From the NCBI RefSeq assembly GCF_018614195.1, contig NZ_JAGGOT010000033.1:28928-92927 (forward strand): a stretch of DNA of 64,000 nt. Reading direction: 5' to 3'. Under the pieces are notes generated by a model, which was not told the origin of the DNA, did no database searches, and was given only the letters and a program-made list of their open reading frames with translations. A program made the position numbers and the translations under genes. The DNA comes from Streptomyces sp. ISL-43. GTDB taxonomy: Bacteria > Actinomycetota > Actinomycetes > Streptomycetales > Streptomycetaceae. Positions 59,494 to 64,000 of the stretch are shown here, piece after piece; the first letter of the stretch is position 1, and the number at the start of each line of letters is the position of its first letter.

Positions 59494-59752
59494 TGCACCC
59501 AGCCGTACTTCGGTATTCGGGCTGGTCGGCGGTCTGACGGCGGGGAGTTCAGCCGGGGCGTCACAGGCGTGCGAGGGTGTTGACCGCGAGTTGTTGAACG
59601 TCAGGTTCCGACCGCGCTTCCGTGATGGCTACGTCGAGGTGATTGCGGCGGCTCAACATTTCCGGAACGGCATTCCGCCGTCTTCCCGCCCGCAGGCAGG
59701 CGGCCAAGCGGACCGAACTCCAGCAGAGCGCTGCCGAAGCCGGCCCGGTGCG

Positions 59753-60523
59753 TTACCAGTGGGTGAGATCGAATACCTTCACACAGCAGGGGTCGGTCTC
59801 GTCCGACGGGTTGTACTGCAACTGGTCGTCGGCGATGAGGCTGGGAAGAGCCGCAGACAGGCCCGTGATGGCGGAGATCACCGCACCGTGACGGTCGCGC
59901 AGTCCCACGTCGAGCCCGACGGTGTCCGGCAGACCGCCGCCGGTGAGGTAGAGGCGTGCGCGTTCCTCGTCGAGCAGGAGGAACCCCAGCAGGACAAGGC
60001 CGTCTTGGTTGCCCGTGTCCACGCTCGGCGCGATGCCCGTGGCGGCTGCGTGCAGTGCGTCCGTGAGGTCGAGTGCCTGGGGGTGGGCGTCCAGGATCAG
60101 CCGTACGGTCTCCGCCGGTACTACGGGGATGCCGTGTCCGTCCCCGGGGTCGGCTGAGGCGAGGGGGACGTCGCCGGGGGAGTGACGTACGAGCTGTCGT
60201 ACGGCGGCCACCAGCTCGGCGGCGGGGACGTCGTTCCCGTCGTGGTCCGACAGGGGGACGTCGTATGCCATCGAGGTCGTCGGGGCGATGCCGTCCCATA
60301 CGACGACGCGTACGAGGTCCCGATGCTGCGGCAGGGGCAGTACACCCCTGACCACGGGGCCACCTCCCAGAGGTGTTGCCGTGAGGCGGAGCATGGATCG
60401 GGCGGCTGCGGCCTGCAGCTGTGTCATTCCGTCGCGCTCCAGGCGCGCCTTGGGCTGCGCTGATTGCTCATCGCCGGATGAGGGTGATGGTGCATTCACG
60501 TCTCGTTCACCGCGTTCGGGCAC
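59753..60523 (-). CDS. Hypothetical protein, beta-rich
   Basis: 256 aa, not recognised, with no signal peptide or membrane helix. After a ~35-residue charged leader the sequence alternates short strands and helices: RSMLRLTATPLGGGPVVRGVLPL, LVRVVVWDGIAPTTSMAYDV, ELVAAVRQLVRHSPGDV, IPVVPAETVRLILDAHPQALDL, GLVLLGFLLLDEERARLYLTGG and DDQLQYNPSDETDPCCVKVFDL, with adjacent Cys near the end. The start is GTG at 60523; a GTG at 60499 is possible. It stands between the kinase fusion and the ArsR regulator with no obvious partner. Confidence 0.6.
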   Translation of the reverse strand: MPERGERDVNAPSPSSGDEQSAQPKARLERDGMTQLQAAAARSMLRLTATPLGGGPVVRGVLPLPQHRDLVRVVVWDGIAPTTSMAYDVPLSDHDGNDVPAAELVAAVRQLVRHSPGDVPLASADPGDGHGIPVVPAETVRLILDAHPQALDLTDALHAAATGIAPSVDTGNQDGLVLLGFLLLDEERARLYLTGGGLPDTVGLDVGLRDRHGAVISAITGLSAALPSLIADDQLQYNPSDETDPCCVKVFDLTHW

Positions 60524-60739
60524 TTGTTGCGGGCCACACGCTCACAATAGGCGGTGATCGTGCCGATCTTCTGGCACTGGTCGGCGAGCTTGTAGACGTT
60601 GTCCGCAGTTTTGTAGTCGTTGACCGAACCCTGCCACATGCTCTCTTGAAGCGCTGGCTGGTACATGTCTCGTGGCCAGGGCTGACGCAGAGCACCGTGT
60701 GCAGTGGCGTCCCGTCGGTGAACCGAGTGCCTCGGCGGC

Positions 60740-61729
60740 TCACCGCGCCCGGTCCAGCAGGGCGTTGCCGAGATCGCTGGCCGTGTAGTGGACTTCGCGC
60801 CGGTAGCGGTGGCTGGTGACCAGACCCGCGTCTCGCAGGACGGCGAGGTGCTGCGATACCGCGCCCAGGCTCAGCCCGGTCCGTGCGGCCAGCCGGGTCG
60901 TCGTGGACGGTGAGCTCGCGTGGGCGAAGACCTGCGCGCGGCTGCGGCCCAGCAGACGGGCCAGTCCGTCCCCGACGGCGTCACGCCGTTCCCACAGAGT
61001 GCCCACCGCCCGAGACGGGTAGACCGCGCACGGTGGCGCCCCGACCTGGCCTTCCCGACCGGCCAGCAGATGGCAGCGGAGCGCGAACGCGCTGGGAGCA
61101 AGGGTGATCCCGCCGCCGTCCAGGGCGAGTTCCCCCGTCGGCAGGTCGGCGGACACCAAGCGGTCGCCCCTCCACTGCAGCGCCGGGTGGAGGTGGGCGA
61201 AGACCTCGCCGATGCCGTCCTCGGCGAGCTGGCGGGTCCGGTGCGCGACGTCGGCTTCCAGAACGGCGCGGATCCGCGGCCAGTACGGTCGCACACCCAC
61301 CTGCCACCACGCGAGCACCGCCTGGGCCAGCTCGGGCAGTACCCGTCCGGGGTCCTCGGCCAGCCGCTGCTCGAAACCAGTCAGCGCAGTTCGCCGGCCG
61401 GCCGCTTCGAGGCCGGCTCGGACACTCTCGGCCGGCAGGGCCGCGAGCGCGGCGAGCTCCTCCTCCATCTCGGCCAGCGGACACCGCGGTGGCGGCGTCA
61501 GGAAACTCCGTACCGCGCCGTCCCGGCCCACCAGGGCATGCAGCGGTGTCGTTCTTCCTGTGAGGGCGCGGTCCTGCCGCAGAGCCAGCGCCTGTTTGAT
61601 CCACGGCAGATGGACGGCATGCCTGCCGGGATCAGCCACCACGCGCAGACTGGCGACGGTCTCCCACAAAGGCGAGATCGCGAACCTGAGGTTCGCCATG
61701 TCGTCCACCCCGAAAAGCACCTCGCCCAT
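60740..61729 (-). CDS. ArsR-type regulator with N-terminal DUF5937-like domain
   Basis: 329 aa. The N-terminal region (~10-245) opens LRFAISPLWETVASLRVVADPG and includes RPYWPRIRAVLEADVAHRTRQLAEDG and LVSADLPTGELALDGGGITLAPSAF. The C-terminal winged helix (~265-325) reads VFAHASSPSTTTRLAARTGLSLGAVSQHLAVLRDAGLVTSHR. It is a paralogue of the protein at 14936-15940. It is divergent from the MFS pseudogene at 61827 with a ~97-nt gap, so it probably once repressed that pump. Confidence 0.88.
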   Translation of the reverse strand: MGEVLFGVDDMANLRFAISPLWETVASLRVVADPGRHAVHLPWIKQALALRQDRALTGRTTPLHALVGRDGAVRSFLTPPPRCPLAEMEEELAALAALPAESVRAGLEAAGRRTALTGFEQRLAEDPGRVLPELAQAVLAWWQVGVRPYWPRIRAVLEADVAHRTRQLAEDGIGEVFAHLHPALQWRGDRLVSADLPTGELALDGGGITLAPSAFALRCHLLAGREGQVGAPPCAVYPSRAVGTLWERRDAVGDGLARLLGRSRAQVFAHASSPSTTTRLAARTGLSLGAVSQHLAVLRDAGLVTSHRYRREVHYTASDLGNALLDRAR

Positions 61730-61826
61730 ACCGTGGCCCCCGCCCCTGCCCGTCTCGTCCCCGTGATGTTTTCACCCAGGCTAAAACAATGGTCGCGCCG
61801 TCCAGAGGGTGGTGGTGTTCGCGGTC

Positions 61827-63099
61827 ATGAAGATCTCTCTCACGGACGCTGCCGACAGCACCCGCGGCTCCGGCGGCCGCCTCCCCGCACTCTTCCGCAT
61901 CGCTGACTTCCGCCGCTTTTGGATCGGCGACACCGTCAGCCAGGCCGGCACGGCCGTTACTCTCCTTGCTCTGCCCCTCCTGGCGATCGGCACCCTCGGC
62001 GCCACCCCGTTCGAGGCGGGCCTACTCGTCATGTGCGAATATCTGGGCTTCCTGCTGATCGGTCTGCCGGCCGGAGCCTGGGTGGACCGGATGCACCACC
62101 GACGGGTCATGATCGCGGGGGACCTCGGCCGCGCCGCCCTCCTCGCCTCCCTTCCCGCCGCGGCCTGGCTCGACATCCTGACCCTCTCCCAGCTGTACGC
62201 CGTGGCCTTCGGCATGTCCCTCTGCACGGCCTTCTTCGACATCGCCTCCCAAAGCCACCTCCCCCGACTCGTCGATGACACCCGCCTGGTAGAAGCCAAC
62301 GTGGCCCTCGAAACGACGCGCACACTCACCGCGGCCGGCGGCCCGGGTGCGGGCGGAGCGCTGGTCGGCGCGCTGACTGCGCCCGTGGCGATCGTCTTCG
62401 ACGCCGTAAGCTTCCTGATCTCCGCACTGTGCCTGTCCCGCATCCGCGGGGCCGCCGCCAAGCCCGAGCCCCGGACGTTCCGCTGCGAGCCGAGATCACC
62501 GAAGGGCTCCGTTTCGTCTTCGGCGACCCGGTCTGCGAGCGCTGACCCTCACCTCCGCGATCTCCAACCTGTTCGGCACGATCGGCGCCGCCATGCTGTT
62601 GGTGCTGCTCGCGGGAGAACTCGGCCTGTCACCCTTTCTCTGCGGCTTGGTCTTCACCGCCGAGGCCGTCGGCGGCTTCCTCGGCAGCCTGATCACAACG
62701 AGGATGGCCGGGCGTTTCGGTCTGGGCCGGGCCATGTGCGCGTCGGTGATCATCAGCGGTGTGCTGTGGCTGTCGGCGGTGCCGCTCTTCCACGACGACT
62801 GGCGCTTCGCCGTCGCCGCAACTCTCCAGAGCCTGGGCTGGACCGCGTTCATGACCTTCAAGATCACCTCGGTCGCCTTCCGCCAACAGGTCTGCCCGGA
62901 GCCGCTCCTGGGCCGGATGACTGCGACGTTCCGCTTCGTGGTGTGGGGGTGCATGCCCCTGGGCGCGCTCGTCGGAGGGCTGCTGGCCGAGCACTTCGGC
63001 GCCCGGACGGCCCTGTGGACCGGGGCCTTGGGCGAACTCCTGGCCGTACTCCCTCTCCTGCTCTCGCCGCTGCGGAGCGCGCGTGAGCTCCCCCGGTAG
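61827..63099 (+). pseudogene. MFS exporter (MFS_3/EntS-like) inactivated by two frameshifts
   Basis: The first part (to ~62478) encodes FRIADFRRFWIGDTVSQAGTAVTLLALPLLAI, GAWVDRMHHRRVMIAGD and QSHLPRLVDDTRLVEANVALE, the N-half of an MFS_3-type exporter. Continuation LRAEITEGLRFVFGDPV is in the -1 frame, and from ~62540 ALTLTSAISNLFGTIGAAML through the C-half is in a third frame. Each shift equals loss of one base. Reassembled length (~415 aa) matches the family. The start ATG is at 61827 and the end at 63099, 10 nt before the PhzF-like gene. A sequencing error remains possible. Confidence 0.75.
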
Positions 63100-63109
63100 C
63101 GTCGGCCCC

Positions 63110-63985
63110 ATGCGCTATCACCACGTCGACGTGTTCACGGACCGCCCTTACAGCGGCAACAGCCTCGCGGTGTTCCCCGACGCCGACGCGCTGACCGGTG
63201 CCCAGATGCAGAGCATCACCCGGGAGCTGCGGCACTTCGAGTCGGTCTTCCTGCTTCGCGACGGAGCGGGCGACCGTACCCGGCGGGCACGCGTCTTCGA
63301 CCTCACCCAGGAACTGGACTTCGCCGGCCACCCCCTCCTCGGCGCCGCCGCCGTACTGCACGCCCTCCACGGCGGCGACGCTCACGCGGCCTGGACCCTG
63401 CGCCTGCCGGCCCGGACGGTGGAGGTCGCCACCGAACGCCGCGGCCCGGGCCGGTACGCGAGCCTCCTCGACCAAGGCGCCGCCGAATTCCTATGCCGCC
63501 CCGACCCGCGCGACGTCGCCGCCCTCGCCGCCCTCTTCGGCCTCGAACCATCCGATCTCGACCCCACCCTGCCCCCGGAGATCCTCTCCACCGGCTTGCG
63601 CTACCTCGTGCTCCCCGTACGCGGAGACGCCCTTGCCCGGGCCGGCGTCCTCGCACCGCTCGACGCTCCTCTGGCCCGTCTCGGTGCCCAATTCGCCTAC
63701 CTGCTCGACGCCGCAGCGATGGAGGGACGGCATTGGGACAACGACGGCCACCTCGAAGACGTCGCCACAGGCAGCGGTGCGGGCTGCGCGGTGGCCTATC
63801 TGCACAGCCATGGCCGCATCCGCTCCGGCGAGCGGTCCATCCTGCGCCAGCGGCGCTTCACGGGGCGTCCCAGCGAGATGACCGTCAGCGCGGAGGGCCG
63901 CGATCAGGACATCCGGTCTGTGCGCGTCGGAGGCGGCGTCGCCTTCGTAGCGGAGGGACACCTCCACGAGCTCCCGCCGGCCTAG
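63110..63985 (+). CDS. PhzF-family epimerase/isomerase
   Basis: A 291-aa enzyme of the diaminopimelate-epimerase-like fold. The visible landmarks are YHHVDVFTDRPYSGNSLAVFPDA at the start, ELRHFESVFLL with the catalytic Glu, FDLTQELDFAGHPLLGAAAVLH, GLRYLVLPV, EDVATGSGAGCAVAYLHSHG and ERSILRQRRFTGRPSEM. PhzF isomerises a dihydroanthranilate in phenazine synthesis, but most actinobacterial homologues lie outside phenazine clusters and have unknown substrates, as here. The ATG at 63110 begins the family's first strand. It probably shared a transcript with the upstream MFS gene. Confidence 0.9.
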   Translation: MRYHHVDVFTDRPYSGNSLAVFPDADALTGAQMQSITRELRHFESVFLLRDGAGDRTRRARVFDLTQELDFAGHPLLGAAAVLHALHGGDAHAAWTLRLPARTVEVATERRGPGRYASLLDQGAAEFLCRPDPRDVAALAALFGLEPSDLDPTLPPEILSTGLRYLVLPVRGDALARAGVLAPLDAPLARLGAQFAYLLDAAAMEGRHWDNDGHLEDVATGSGAGCAVAYLHSHGRIRSGERSILRQRRFTGRPSEMTVSAEGRDQDIRSVRVGGGVAFVAEGHLHELPPA

Positions 63986-64000
63986 TGTCTCGTGATCCCG

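Noticed and set aside
1..64000. CRISPR arrays, rRNA operons, plasmid or chromosome replication origins, phage structural genes
   Set aside because: I looked for regularly spaced direct repeats, rRNA signatures, DnaA-box clusters and phage-like gene runs and saw none.

Overview
The window is typical Streptomyces-type chromosome. It is very GC-rich with strongly GC-biased third codon positions. It carries many secreted proteins with Sec/Tat signals, LCP, WYL, TetR and AraC regulators, MFS pumps, and a lone initiator tRNA. There are no rRNA genes, CRISPR arrays or complete insertion sequences. It contains several decayed genes and IS scraps, as expected for an accessory or arm-proximal region.

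Layout. (1) 1-4.7 kb: a secreted lamin-tail protein, a small MerR-like regulator, a VOC protein, an MFS stump and a TIGR03086 protein. (2) 4.8-9.4 kb: a two-gene minus-strand operon with a DUF4157 protein (HExxH) followed by a 1239-aa polymorphic-toxin-like protein whose C-terminus carries a zinc-deaminase signature (HAE...CxxC). This pairing resembles extracellular-contractile-injection-system (eCIS) effectors. An ISL3-like transposase scrap lies directly downstream. (3) 9.6-22 kb: secreted proteins, an RHH/Doc-like toxin-antitoxin pair, tRNA-fMet, an AraC regulator, an I36 inhibitor, an ArsR-type regulator, a DUF4232 lipoprotein, a second MurG, a secreted phospholipase D, an EEP-family nuclease/phosphatase, and two tandem CorA-like membrane stubs lacking the GMN motif. 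(4) 22-38 kb: remnants, hydrolases, a WYL regulator divergent from RidA, a methyltransferase, a mannose-lectin-like protein, a P450 plus ACMSD-type amidohydrolase operon, a DHA2 pump and a cytosolic PLD-like enzyme.

(5) 38.1-48.6 kb is the most striking region. It is a small biosynthetic cluster with a Sfp-type PPTase, SbnA- and SbnB-like enzymes (the two-step route to L-2,3-diaminopropionate), a SyrP/TauD-like oxygenase and a split poly-amino-acid synthetase. One protein is carrier domain-membrane-LbH, with three tandem soluble domains separated by membrane segments as in epsilon-polylysine synthetase (Pls). The other is C-lobe-A-PCP. The logical prediction is a diaminopropionate homopolymer or oligomer, possibly hydroxylated. 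The polymer chemistry is inference; the gene content and domain order are visible.

(6) 48.9-64 kb: hydrolase, IS630 and isochorismatase remnants, a secreted DMFase-beta-like protein and an LCP protein. Next comes a TetR regulon in which four near-identical palindromes flank two tautomerase-like genes. These are followed by a HEAT-like gene broken at a (GGAC)3 repeat, a 43-aa TTA-containing peptide gene ahead of a Ser/Thr kinase-MFS fusion, a hypothetical protein, an ArsR regulator divergent from a twice-frameshifted MFS gene, and a PhzF-like enzyme.

Starts were chosen from Shine-Dalgarno spacing and family length by eye. Family names rest on motif recognition, not on database searches.
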